Part shown: in pieces, positions 27,133-38,311 of the stretch | How positions within the stretch are numbered: position 1 is the first letter of the stretch | Layout: every line of letters starts with the position of its first letter | Source: Marinomonas colpomeniae | GTDB lineage: Bacteria > Pseudomonadota > Gammaproteobacteria > Pseudomonadales > Marinomonadaceae | Length of the DNA: 64,000 bases | Assembly: GCF_014803385.1 (NCBI RefSeq) | Contig: NZ_JACYFC010000003.1 | Location: forward strand, 248,001-312,000 | Direction: 5' to 3' | The notes under the pieces: generated by a model | The model's database searches: none | The model's input: the letters and a program-made list of their open reading frames with translations, nothing else | What the model was told of the DNA's origin: nothing | Program-made: the position numbers and the translations under genes

Positions 27133-28233
27133 GTGCGTTATCAAGGCATAAAGGTGACCTTAGTAACTGGTTTCTTAGGCGCCGGTAAAACAACATTGAT
27201 CCGACAATTACTTGATCTGTCTCCAGTCAATGAACGTTGGGCAGTATTAGTTAATGAGTTTGGTGACATAGGTTTGGATAGTGCATTTTATTCAAACTCT
27301 GATGTAGCAATCAAAGAAGTACCTGGTGGGTGTGTTTGTTGTACAACATCTGCGGCCTTTCAACAGGGATTGAATCAGTTAATCAAAGAACACAATCCTG
27401 ATCGTATTTTTATTGAGCCATCTGGACTTGGTCATCCAAAACAAATCATTCAGAAATTACGCGGTACTTCTTATCATGATGTACTGCTGCTAACTGGCGC
27501 GTTTTGTGTCTTGGATGCTCGTAATCTAAAAGATGAGCGCTATACCAAGCACACCATTTTTAATGATCAAATAGAATCAGCCAATGGTATTGTTTTTAGC
27601 CATGTAGATAGTTACCAGAAAGAAGATATTGAAATGCTAGAAGCTCGTTTTAGCGCCGCTTCTTTACCTGACCCTAAGCCTGCTACCTTTCTTTCAAACC
27701 CTATGCATCTTGATCTTGAAGATTTAGACATTGGCTTAATCAATATACCTGTTGAGGGCGATTTGATTCACACTCACGATACAGGCGGTTTACACGATAC
27801 AAGCCATTCACATCATGCAGGCCACTCGGAGAAAGAAGGTCCGGTTCAAGGCAGCACACATCAAGAAGATGCTGTCCAAATAGAGACATCACCTTGGCAT
27901 TATCAAAAGCACCAAGATGGGATGAAGGTATTAGGTTGGCGTTGGCCAATTGATGAAAATTTCAATCAAGATAAAGTAAAGTCTATGGTTCATGATGTAG
28001 CCAAATTAAATAATATTTATCGTGTCAAAGGTGTGTTTTCTATCAGCATTACAGAGGCTTTATTTGTAAATTTGTCACGTGGTGAAGTGACGTTTAATGT
28101 GTCTCCATGGGATAAAACAAGCCGTATGGAAGTTATTGGTGCTTTTACAAAATTGGATGAAGAAAACGCCGGTAAAGAAGATGAAAACAGCTGGCCGTAT
28201 AAAACTTTATCTTTAGTAAATGCTTTAATTTAG
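27133..28233 (+). CDS. CobW/COG0523 family GTP-binding protein
   Basis: A 366-residue G3E GTPase, a putative metal chaperone. The P-loop GFLGAGKTTL is at 13-22. The metal-binding GGCVCC motif is at 65-70 and EPSGLGHP near 97-104. A histidine-rich linker (about 214-236: HTHDTGGLHDTSHSHHAGH) precedes the C-terminal CobW_C domain (about 255-365). COG0523 members deliver zinc, cobalt or iron-group metals. The His loop suggests zinc, but there is no visible Zur box and the target is unknown. It starts at GTG with GAGGG about 9 bases upstream; an ATG two bases earlier is out of frame. Confidence 0.88.
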   Translation: MRYQGIKVTLVTGFLGAGKTTLIRQLLDLSPVNERWAVLVNEFGDIGLDSAFYSNSDVAIKEVPGGCVCCTTSAAFQQGLNQLIKEHNPDRIFIEPSGLGHPKQIIQKLRGTSYHDVLLLTGAFCVLDARNLKDERYTKHTIFNDQIESANGIVFSHVDSYQKEDIEMLEARFSAASLPDPKPATFLSNPMHLDLEDLDIGLINIPVEGDLIHTHDTGGLHDTSHSHHAGHSEKEGPVQGSTHQEDAVQIETSPWHYQKHQDGMKVLGWRWPIDENFNQDKVKSMVHDVAKLNNIYRVKGVFSISITEALFVNLSRGEVTFNVSPWDKTSRMEVIGAFTKLDEENAGKEDENSWPYKTLSLVNALI

Positions 28234-28284
28234 GTTGTGTTGGCCGCTATTTATTAAGTGTAGCTGATGAGGGATATGAAATAG

Positions 28285-28455
28285 ACAGGCGTGGGTGTAA
28301 TACCTAAACGGTCATTATCTAGTATTGTTTTTGATACTTTAAAAGAGGTGGTTGTTATCGAATTAGGTGGTATGACCGCTTTCATGCAAGGTAAAATTGG
28401 TACAGACGGAGATATTATGCGAGTGACTAAGTTGATTCAAATATTGCCTTTGTAG
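28285..28455 (+). pseudogene. Remnant of an SCP2 sterol-binding domain gene
   Basis: This frame is bounded by TAG at 28282 and TAG at 28453. It encodes a 56-residue stretch whose end, LGGMTAFMQGKIGTDGD followed by IMRVTKLIQ, matches the conserved C-terminal half of SCP2-type domains (pattern FMxGKxxxxGD then a hydrophobic helix). The N-terminal half of the ~100-residue domain and a start codon with ribosome site are missing. It looks like a decayed gene rather than an active small protein. Its location just before an acyl-CoA ligase gene fits a former lipid-related neighbour. Confidence 0.5.
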
Positions 28456-28565
28456 GGTTTGAGTTCGACAATGGGCTGATCTAGCACTCAATTATTTTTA
28501 GTCGAACTTTTGTATTTACTTTTATTCTCCTAAATAAAAAAAACAAATGGAGCTTTTTTATAGCT

Positions 28566-30260
28566 ATGGAAACTTCTACTCATAACAATGTAGGTGTCGA
28601 TAAAGCACCAGGTAGTTATTTACCTGATTCACTTAATCCTGCAGGCTACCAATCGCTAGTTGATATATTAGATTTAGCGGTTGAAAAATATAACGAATTA
28701 CCCGCTTTTACAAGTATTGGTAGAACATTGACTTACCGTGAGTTAGGCGAAAAGTCAGACCTCTTTGCAGCGTACCTTCAAAATGAAACGGATTTAGTTC
28801 CTGGTGACCGAATTGCGATTCAATTACCTAATGTCATTCAGTATCCAGTCGTACTATTTGGTGCGATGAAGGCAGGATTAATTGTTGTAAATACTAACCC
28901 TTTATATACTTCTAAAGAGCTTGAGCATCAGTTCAATGATGCGGGCGTAAAGGCATTAGTTGTGTTCGCTAATATGGCTCATAATGTCGAAAAGATCCTC
29001 GCTAAAACATCGATTAAACACGTTATTATTACTGAAATCGCAGATTTTCATACATCGATTAAACGATTGTTAGTGAACTCAGTGGTTAAGTATGTAAAAA
29101 AAATGGTACCAACTTATCATCTCCCAAATGCATTAAGTTTAAATCATGCATTGTTTAAAGGGGCCGGAAAACCAGTTGTGAAGATAAAAGCCACATCAGA
29201 GCAAATTGCTGTTCTGCAATATACTGGTGGAACAACAGGCGTCGCAAAAGGCGCTATGTTAACTCACGCTAACCTGATTTCTAACACATTCCAGTTAAGC
29301 TCTCGTTTGAGAACTATACTAGAGGAAGGTGTTGAAACTTATATAGCGCCCTTACCTCTGTACCATATTTACGCATTTTTAATACATGGCTTAACCTTGT
29401 TAGAGCTTGGCGGTCATAGTGTTTTAATTCCTAATCCAAGAGACTTATCGGGTTTTGTTAAAGAGTTAAAGAAATGGAAGTTCACTGGTTTTGTTGGACT
29501 GAATACTTTATTCGTTGGTCTATGCAACAAACCTGATTTCCGTGAATTAGATTTTTCACATCTCAAGCTGACTTGTTCTGGCGGTATGCCTTTGACGCAT
29601 TCTGCCGCAGAAGAGTGGCAAGCTGTTACGGGAGGAGTGGTCGTTGAAGGTTATGGTTTAACTGAGACGTCGCCTGTTGTGTCATTTAACCCTATCGGTA
29701 AAGAGCAGATTGGAACCATTGGTATTCCTATTCCTCAAACAGAAATCAGAATACAAAATCGAGAAGGTCAAACACTACCACAAGGTGAATCAGGTATGTT
29801 ATGCGTGCGTGGACCGCAGGTAATGAAGGGTTATTGGAATCAAGAGCTAGCTACTCAAGAGGTCATGACAGAAGATGGCTTTTTAATCACGGGTGATATT
29901 GCGGTGCAACATGCAGACGGTTATTTACAAATTGTCGACCGCGCTAAAGACATGATAATTGTGTCTGGTTTCAATGTTTACCCAACAGAAGTTGAGGGTT
30001 GTCTGTCATCTCATCCTGATATTTTAGAGTCTGCTGCGATTGGTGTTGCGGACGATAAAGCGGGAGAGGCTGTAAAAGTCTTTGTGGTTCTAAAAGCAGA
30101 AACTGAAGTGCTCGATATCCAAGCGCTACGAGCATATTGCAAAGAGCATTTAGCGGCTTATAAAGTACCTAAATATGTTGAGGTCAGAACGGAATTACCA
30201 AAAAATAATGTTGGTAAAGTATTGCGTAGAGCTTTTCGAGAAGAAGAGCAGGTCTCGTAA
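28566..30260 (+). CDS. Long-chain fatty acid-CoA ligase (FadD-type)
   Basis: A 564-residue acyl-adenylate-forming enzyme. It activates fatty acids with ATP and CoA, feeding beta-oxidation or lipid synthesis at the inner face of the membrane. The AMP-binding motif YTGGTTGVAKGAMLTHAN, the GYGLTETSPV motif, the fatty-acyl signature region GDIAVQHADGYLQIVDRAKDMI and the C-terminal catalytic Lys in PKNNVGKVLRR are all intact. The length equals that of E. coli FadD (561). It stands alone, preceded by the SCP2 remnant. Confidence 0.92.
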   Translation: METSTHNNVGVDKAPGSYLPDSLNPAGYQSLVDILDLAVEKYNELPAFTSIGRTLTYRELGEKSDLFAAYLQNETDLVPGDRIAIQLPNVIQYPVVLFGAMKAGLIVVNTNPLYTSKELEHQFNDAGVKALVVFANMAHNVEKILAKTSIKHVIITEIADFHTSIKRLLVNSVVKYVKKMVPTYHLPNALSLNHALFKGAGKPVVKIKATSEQIAVLQYTGGTTGVAKGAMLTHANLISNTFQLSSRLRTILEEGVETYIAPLPLYHIYAFLIHGLTLLELGGHSVLIPNPRDLSGFVKELKKWKFTGFVGLNTLFVGLCNKPDFRELDFSHLKLTCSGGMPLTHSAAEEWQAVTGGVVVEGYGLTETSPVVSFNPIGKEQIGTIGIPIPQTEIRIQNREGQTLPQGESGMLCVRGPQVMKGYWNQELATQEVMTEDGFLITGDIAVQHADGYLQIVDRAKDMIIVSGFNVYPTEVEGCLSSHPDILESAAIGVADDKAGEAVKVFVVLKAETEVLDIQALRAYCKEHLAAYKVPKYVEVRTELPKNNVGKVLRRAFREEEQVS

Positions 30261-30448
30261 AAATGAGTATTCGTTATTCTAAATAAAGCATTTCCTTATT
30301 TTTTAGTTTGTTTTAAATGTAATTCATTAGCGTTTGAGCATATTATTTAAAGGTACTATTCTAGGGTAGATAGTATTGAAAAAATCACTTATGCCATTGT
30401 GATTACTTGACCATTACAATGGCAACCTTATCTCTAGGAGACGATACC

Positions 30449-31417
30449 TTGAAAATAGCGGTACTGGACGATTATCAAAACTGTGTGAAAGACCTTGAGT
30501 GTTTTAGTCTTCTACAAGATCACGATGTTCATGTTTTCAATGAAACCTTTTTGACAGTAGATGATTTAGTTCGCAATCTGATTGATTTTGATGTGTGTAT
30601 TCTGATTCGTGAACGCACCGTGATTACCGAAGCCTTATTGTCTCGCTTGCCTAATTTAAAATTGATTAGCCAAACAGGAAAAATCAGCAACCATATTGAT
30701 GCTAAACTTTGTCATCAATATGGTGTTGCCGTATCTGAAGGCGTTGGTTCGCCTGTCGCGCCGTCTGAACTTTGCTGGGGACTGATCATGTCAGCAAGTC
30801 GACACATTCCCGCTTATGTTTCTCATTTCACACAAAATCAATGGCAACAATCTGGTTCGTTAGGCTTAGGGCGAGTATTAAATGGTTCCGTGCTTGGTAT
30901 TTGGGGATACGGCAAAATCGGTCAACGTATTGCTCAATACGCGAAAGCTTTTGGTATGGAAGTGATTGTATGGGGAAGAGACGCTTCTAGAGCATTGGCG
31001 CAGGAACATGGTTTTTCAGCCGCGGCCTCTAAAGCAGAATTCTTTCAAATCGCTGATGTGGTTTCGTTACATTTAAGACTTAATGAGGCCACCAAAGCCT
31101 GTGTGACCGAAGACGATCTAGAGCAAATGAAAGACGGCGCTTTGTTTGTTAATACCAGCCGTGCTGAGTTAGTTGAGAAAGGCGCTTTGTATCGTGTGAT
31201 GTCTGCGAATCCAAATAAACAAGCTGCGGTTGATGTGTTCGAAACAGAACCGGCTAATCACGATAATGAGCCATTGTTGTCTTTACCAAATGTACTCTGT
31301 ACGCCACACATAGGTTACGTTGAACAAGGCAGTTATGAGCTTTATTTTAAAATTGCCTTTGATAATGTTGTTGCATTTGCCAATGGCGAACCACAAAACC
31401 TTGTATTTGATGTTTAA
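30449..31417 (+). CDS. D-2-hydroxyacid dehydrogenase family protein
   Basis: A NAD(P)-dependent dehydrogenase of the phosphoglycerate/hydroxypyruvate family (about 322 residues). The Rossmann motif is LGIWGYGKIGQRIAQYAKAF, and the catalytic Arg, Glu and His lie in NTSRAELVEKG, DVFETEP and TPHIGYVE. I start it at TTG 30449 because AGGAG lies 8 bases upstream and the protein then begins MKIAVLDDYQN, the normal family N-terminus. An upstream TTG at 30407 and ATG at 30419 lack a site. Substrate is unknown. A cupin-like gene follows after 12 bases, forming a two-gene unit. Confidence 0.87.
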   Translation: MKIAVLDDYQNCVKDLECFSLLQDHDVHVFNETFLTVDDLVRNLIDFDVCILIRERTVITEALLSRLPNLKLISQTGKISNHIDAKLCHQYGVAVSEGVGSPVAPSELCWGLIMSASRHIPAYVSHFTQNQWQQSGSLGLGRVLNGSVLGIWGYGKIGQRIAQYAKAFGMEVIVWGRDASRALAQEHGFSAAASKAEFFQIADVVSLHLRLNEATKACVTEDDLEQMKDGALFVNTSRAELVEKGALYRVMSANPNKQAAVDVFETEPANHDNEPLLSLPNVLCTPHIGYVEQGSYELYFKIAFDNVVAFANGEPQNLVFDV

Positions 31418-31429
31418 AGGCGCTTTTTA

Positions 31430-31858
31430 ATGTCTTCTGTTTCTAATGACCAAATCCATTTGTCTGTTTTGTTTTCGCCTCTTGATGATGAAACCGGTAA
31501 AACAGGCTCTTCTATTTTTAAGGACGTGCTTTATTCATTAGAAAATTACAACGGTTTATTTATTACAGACAGAATCGATGCATTGAACTTTCGTCATCGT
31601 ATGAGTGAAGTCGGTTATTTTAGCTCTTGGCATGTTGCGGGTGATCCAACTCTTATTATTGTTCGCTCTGGTACCTTGAGAATCGGATTGCGTAACGGCG
31701 AATATCGGGATTTTACAGCGGGAGATATGTTTATCGCCCAAGATTACTTACAAGCAGATGAAGTCTTTGATGATCAGGTTCATGGTCACACCGCTGCGCT
31801 AGTGGGTGACCAAGCACTGCTTGCTGTACACATTAAGTTATCTGCAAGACAGGATTAG
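31430..31858 (+). CDS. Cupin-like protein of unknown function
   Basis: A 142-residue soluble protein. The beta-rich core SSWHVAGDPTLIIVRSGTLRIGLRNGEYRDFTAGDMFIAQDYL follows the cupin order (strand, G-x-x-x-I/V, then the G-D-x-x-x-A turn), as in cupin_2-type domains. The usual metal-binding His cluster is incomplete, with one His in WHVAGD and one in VHGHT. It lies 12 bases after the hydroxyacid dehydrogenase and overlaps the convergent codA-like gene by four bases at the stop codons. Role unknown. Confidence 0.7.
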   Translation: MSSVSNDQIHLSVLFSPLDDETGKTGSSIFKDVLYSLENYNGLFITDRIDALNFRHRMSEVGYFSSWHVAGDPTLIIVRSGTLRIGLRNGEYRDFTAGDMFIAQDYLQADEVFDDQVHGHTAALVGDQALLAVHIKLSARQD

Positions 31859-33111
31859 ATCGTACTAATCCAAGGCTTACTGATGACTTGAGCAGGTTGT
31901 CGTTGCATGATGATTTCACCATGACGTACTGACAATAAAACCTCTCCTTGTTTGCGTAATACACTGTAGTCGTCGAACCCTTCTAATAAAATGAAGTTCG
32001 CTGGGTTTCCAATTTTGATTCCGTAATTTTCCAAACACATGGTCTTCGCGCTGTTGTCTGTGATCATATCTAACGCACTTTCGTAGTCCTTGTAACCCAT
32101 CATTTGGCAGATGTGCATGGCAAAATCTAAGGTGCGTAGTAGTTTACCATTGCCCAGTGAATACCAAGGATCGAAGATGGAATCTTGTCCTAAGCAAACG
32201 TTGATGTTGGCTTCACGCAACTCTTTCACCCGAGTAACACCACGGCGTTTTGGATAAGTATCGAATCGACCTTGTAGATGAATACTTTCTGTTGGACAAG
32301 AAATGAAGTTAATGCCTGAGTTTTTCAACAAACGAAACAATTTCGAGCAATAGGCATTGTCATAGGAATGCATCGCTGTTGTATGGCTGGCAGTGACTTT
32401 GTCACCCATGTCATGGAACAAGGCTTCGCAAGCCAAAAACTCAAGAAAACGTGAATTCGGATCATCGATTTCATCACAATGTACATCCACTAGACGATCA
32501 TACTTTTTTGCCAGTTCTATTATCAGTTTGACCGACTTTTCACCCAGTTCTCGCGTGTATTCAAAATGAGGAATCCCGCCTACAACGTCAGCTCCTATTT
32601 CTAGGGCTTCTTCCATGAGTTTTAAACCACTCGGATACGACAACATACCGTCTTGTGGGAAGGCAACGACTTGTAAATCTATCTTATCTTTCAATTCATC
32701 TCGTAGTGCACATAAGGTCCGAACACCAATCAAAGTTGGGTCTGTCGTATCTGCATGAGTACGAATTGCCTGAACACCATTTTGTACCAAGAGCTCAATG
32801 GTAGACAGAGCGCGCTTACGAATGTCGGCTTCGTTCAGCATAGGTTTGCGCTGACTCCAACGTTCAATTCCCTCAAAAAGCGTACCGCTTTGATTCCATT
32901 CAGGTTCGCCAGCAGTGAGTGCTGCATCAAGATGAATATGAGGCTCGACAAAAGGTGCACAGACAAGGTTACCGTCAGCGTTGATGTCATCGTTTAACGA
33001 TGTATCGGCTAAGGTGCCATCTTGTTTTTCGATTTTGGTAAAGTGACCGTTTTCAATGTGTAAGGTAAATAGTTCAGGTTTTTGGCGTAAACGAGCATTA
33101 ATAATTTGCAT
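31855..33111 (-). CDS. Cytosine deaminase-like amidohydrolase (CodA family, variant active site)
   Basis: About 418 residues, aligning end to end with E. coli CodA (recognised by eye), with blocks such as PPFVEPHIHLD-type, NQSGTLFEGIERW and DVHCDEIDD. Numbering from the ATG at 33111 (GAGG 6 bases upstream; the TTG at 33123 is rejected), the metal ligands are H58, H60, H211 and D310. The residue after the ligand Asp is Ser 311 (CLGQDSIFDPW), where E. coli has Asp-314 (CFGHDDVFDPW). Known CodA relatives lacking that Asp deaminate 5-methylcytosine. The substrate may therefore be 5-methylcytosine or another modified pyrimidine rather than only cytosine. It is the last gene of the codB-pucR-codA operon. 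Confidence 0.88.
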   Translation of the reverse strand: MQIINARLRQKPELFTLHIENGHFTKIEKQDGTLADTSLNDDINADGNLVCAPFVEPHIHLDAALTAGEPEWNQSGTLFEGIERWSQRKPMLNEADIRKRALSTIELLVQNGVQAIRTHADTTDPTLIGVRTLCALRDELKDKIDLQVVAFPQDGMLSYPSGLKLMEEALEIGADVVGGIPHFEYTRELGEKSVKLIIELAKKYDRLVDVHCDEIDDPNSRFLEFLACEALFHDMGDKVTASHTTAMHSYDNAYCSKLFRLLKNSGINFISCPTESIHLQGRFDTYPKRRGVTRVKELREANINVCLGQDSIFDPWYSLGNGKLLRTLDFAMHICQMMGYKDYESALDMITDNSAKTMCLENYGIKIGNPANFILLEGFDDYSVLRKQGEVLLSVRHGEIIMQRQPAQVISKPWISTI

Positions 33112-33135
33112 AGGAAACCTCAATCGTTGTGACTA

Positions 33136-34368
33136 TCAAGACTGATCAGTCTGTTCTTCAATATCGTGATGATGGAATAATATTTGTTCAATCAATAGGG
33201 CATTCTGTAAGTTGAGTCGTAAAAAAGGGTCTTGTAATGAATACCCTAAGCGCTGTTCGATCTTGCTAAAGCGATAACTTAAGGTATTTCTGTGAATACC
33301 CATCGCATCGGCTGTGTGTTGTTGGTGACCAAAATGGTTGAAGTAATGGTTTAGCGTTGCTTTCATTTCAAGAGTGCTGCTATCTCGTGCAAAGCATAGT
33401 TCTCCTAAATGTTGTTTACAGAAGTCTGCTAATAAACCGCGATTAGGAATAGCCGCAAACAAACGCGCGATCCCTAACTGTTCACAGAAAAAAATACGTT
33501 GGTGTTGATGTTTTATGGCGAAATGTAAGGCTTGTCGTGCTTGTTCTGTGGCATCAGCAAGCTTGTCTAATCCTGTTTTACGTTCACTGACGCCAATACA
33601 AAGTACGGTTTGTGGAAAATACTTCTGAAGTAGCATGAGTACTTGCTCTAATTCTTCATATAATTCAGTTGTATCGACATCGGTTGTTGGCCAAATGGCT
33701 AAAAGATCTTTCTCATGGTTGAGTACTGGCCAAGTGATACCTCGACGCTTGAGAATGTTGCTTAAATGTTCTTCTAATGCTTGATGTAAATGAAGGAACT
33801 GTTGTGTTGAATCTTCTGTATTGAGGTCTGTTTGAGTCATTCGAATGGCTAAAACAGAAAATGGATTTGAGTCATTGATACCTAAATCATTTGCTCTTAA
33901 GTGAATTAATTCAGGAGCATGGTCGAAACCATTAATCAGTTTTGTTAAAAAAAGTCGAACGGATTTTCCCAATAAATTGGCCTGAACAATGGCGTTGCTG
34001 ATGATTTCAGTCACCAATACCATTTTCAAACTGTAAGGCTGCTCTAACAGTGGAATTTGATGCTTATTGGCGAGTTCTAACACACTATTGGGGATTTGCT
34101 GTATGAACTCTGGACCAGTCAAAATGACCAGTCCAGCGACATTGCTGTTTACAGCTTCTTCGATAAGTTGGCCGAGGTTCTTTTCGTTACGACGATGATT
34201 TATGCCCGTGACGAAAACCAATTCTCCACCACTGACCCAAGGTTGAATCGAATCATTTTCTGCCACATAAGGCCAACGAACAATACGTTGGCCTCCTGTC
34301 AAACCGGCTCGAAAGGTAATGCTTTCTAGGCCGGGTAAACGTGGTATATCAGCACAGCAAATACTCAT
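33136..34368 (-). CDS. PucR family transcriptional regulator
   Basis: A 410-residue regulator. The N-terminal PucR (purine catabolism regulator) domain spans about 1-125. A central region contains a CdaR-type GGDEF-like fold without the catalytic motif, and the C-terminal PucR helix-turn-helix is at about 350-405 (NHFGHQQHTADAMGIHRNTLSYRFSKIEQRLG). Such proteins sense nucleobases or their products and activate catabolic genes. It sits between the permease and deaminase genes, overlapping codB by one base, which strongly suggests it controls this operon. Confidence 0.9.
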   Translation of the reverse strand: MSICCADIPRLPGLESITFRAGLTGGQRIVRWPYVAENDSIQPWVSGGELVFVTGINHRRNEKNLGQLIEEAVNSNVAGLVILTGPEFIQQIPNSVLELANKHQIPLLEQPYSLKMVLVTEIISNAIVQANLLGKSVRLFLTKLINGFDHAPELIHLRANDLGINDSNPFSVLAIRMTQTDLNTEDSTQQFLHLHQALEEHLSNILKRRGITWPVLNHEKDLLAIWPTTDVDTTELYEELEQVLMLLQKYFPQTVLCIGVSERKTGLDKLADATEQARQALHFAIKHQHQRIFFCEQLGIARLFAAIPNRGLLADFCKQHLGELCFARDSSTLEMKATLNHYFNHFGHQQHTADAMGIHRNTLSYRFSKIEQRLGYSLQDPFLRLNLQNALLIEQILFHHHDIEEQTDQS

Positions 34369-35621
34369 TAATTATTTAAGACCGTTTTTGTTTCACTCTG
34401 AAGTAATGACGTTAAAACACCGTATACAAGAATAGCAACAAAAACACCGACAATAGGTGGGACAACAGGTGAAAAATACGCCGCTGAAGAGGCAATTGCA
34501 TAAGAACCTAGACCAACCCAATTGAAGTCAGGTAGCTTTGCATTGTTTAGTAATGGGTATTTGCCTTTATGACGCAACCAAAAATCGGCCATGATGACAC
34601 CACCAATAGGAGGAATAAAAGTACCAAGTAAAATAAGAAATGGAATCAAGAAATTGTACATTCCAAATACGGCCATCACAGTGCCGATGGCGGCACCAAT
34701 AACCGTTACTGTACGACGCTTATCCGTACGAATAAGGTTACAACCCGCCACCGCAAAGTTATAAATCGTATTGTCTTGAGTTGTCCAAATATTAAGGAAC
34801 AACATAAGAACCGCTAACACTAAGAAGCCTTGTGCAAGCATCACGTCAACGATATCTGCTTGTTGATAAATTAACGTACCCAATGCGCCCGTTAACACCA
34901 TTAAACCATTACCGATGAAGAACGCCGCCATAGTCGCCCAAACAGCTACTTTTCCACTGTTTGCAAATCGACTCCAGTTGGTTGCCTGTGTTGCTCCACT
35001 CACGAAAGTACCGATGACAATAGTAATCGCGGCGGTAAAACTTAAACTCTGAGTTGGTTCTATTCCCATTAATGCTGAAACACCACCAACATCAACAAGA
35101 CCTGTGTAAAGACTGATAAGAATAAAAATCAACATGGCAGGTACAGCAACTCGGGACAGTAAATCCATGCCTTTAAGACCGATCATTGCGGTAATACAAA
35201 ACGCCATACCGAATAAAATCATTAAAGGTGTTTGCCATGTTTCTGGGATATTGGTGATTTTGACTAAGACAATTGCGAGCGTCGCAGTACCCCAAGCATA
35301 CCAACCAATTTGTGTGAAACCGAGAATCAAATCGGATAACTTACTGCCAATTTCACCAAAGCAAAAACGACCCATTAAGACACTATTCAAACCACTTTTA
35401 TAAGCAATGTATGCAAGAAAAGCAGCATAAGTACCAAGCAGTAAATTACCAACAAAAATAACCAAGAGTAATTCTGAAAAAGAAAAAGCTGTTCCTAATG
35501 TTCCGCCAGCCCACATGGTGGCCGTGAAAAAAGTAAAACCAAGCAAAATAGCCGCCATTGGTAATAAACCCCGGCGTTTGTTTTGCGGTACCTCAACTAA
35601 CGGATAATCTGATTGCGTCAT
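34368..35621 (-). CDS. Cytosine permease-like NCS1 transporter (CodB family)
   Basis: A 417-residue inner-membrane transporter with about 12 helices, of the NCS1 family. Recognisable blocks are WAGGTLGTAFSFSELLL near residue 38, TQIGWYAWGTATLA and NIWTTQDNTIYNFA. These match E. coli CodB, a proton-coupled cytosine importer. It is the first gene of the operon, with an excellent AGGAGAGG site before the ATG. Its substrate should match that of the downstream deaminase, so if the deaminase prefers a modified base the permease may too (inference). Confidence 0.9.
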   Translation of the reverse strand: MTQSDYPLVEVPQNKRRGLLPMAAILLGFTFFTATMWAGGTLGTAFSFSELLLVIFVGNLLLGTYAAFLAYIAYKSGLNSVLMGRFCFGEIGSKLSDLILGFTQIGWYAWGTATLAIVLVKITNIPETWQTPLMILFGMAFCITAMIGLKGMDLLSRVAVPAMLIFILISLYTGLVDVGGVSALMGIEPTQSLSFTAAITIVIGTFVSGATQATNWSRFANSGKVAVWATMAAFFIGNGLMVLTGALGTLIYQQADIVDVMLAQGFLVLAVLMLFLNIWTTQDNTIYNFAVAGCNLIRTDKRRTVTVIGAAIGTVMAVFGMYNFLIPFLILLGTFIPPIGGVIMADFWLRHKGKYPLLNNAKLPDFNWVGLGSYAIASSAAYFSPVVPPIVGVFVAILVYGVLTSLLQSETKTVLNN

Positions 35622-38151
<2,530 letters not shown>

Positions 38152-38172
38152 TCTCCTAGTGTTACCAACGCC

Positions 38173-38208
38173 AAACCCTGTAATTTGAAAAGATTACGGG
38201 GTTTTTTA
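38173..38208 (+). terminator. Terminator after katG
   Basis: AAACCCTGTAAT / ATTACGGGGTTTTTT forms a stem (one G-T pair) with an 8-base loop and a run of six T. Confidence 0.9.
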
Positions 38209-38247
38209 TTGTTTAAATTTTGGTATTTATGGTCAAAGGTCAGGCAT

Positions 38248-38296
38248 AAAAAAAGCCCCGTCGAACAGACCTGTAGTCAGTTTGATAGGGCTCTTT
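38248..38296 (-). terminator. Terminator after chemoreceptor gene
   Basis: Read leftward, AGAGCCCTATCAAAC pairs with GTTCGACGGGGCT, with one or two mismatches, and is followed by seven T. It lies just past the stop of the leftward chemoreceptor gene. Confidence 0.8.
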
Positions 38297-38311
38297 ATAA
38301 CAATCTAACTA

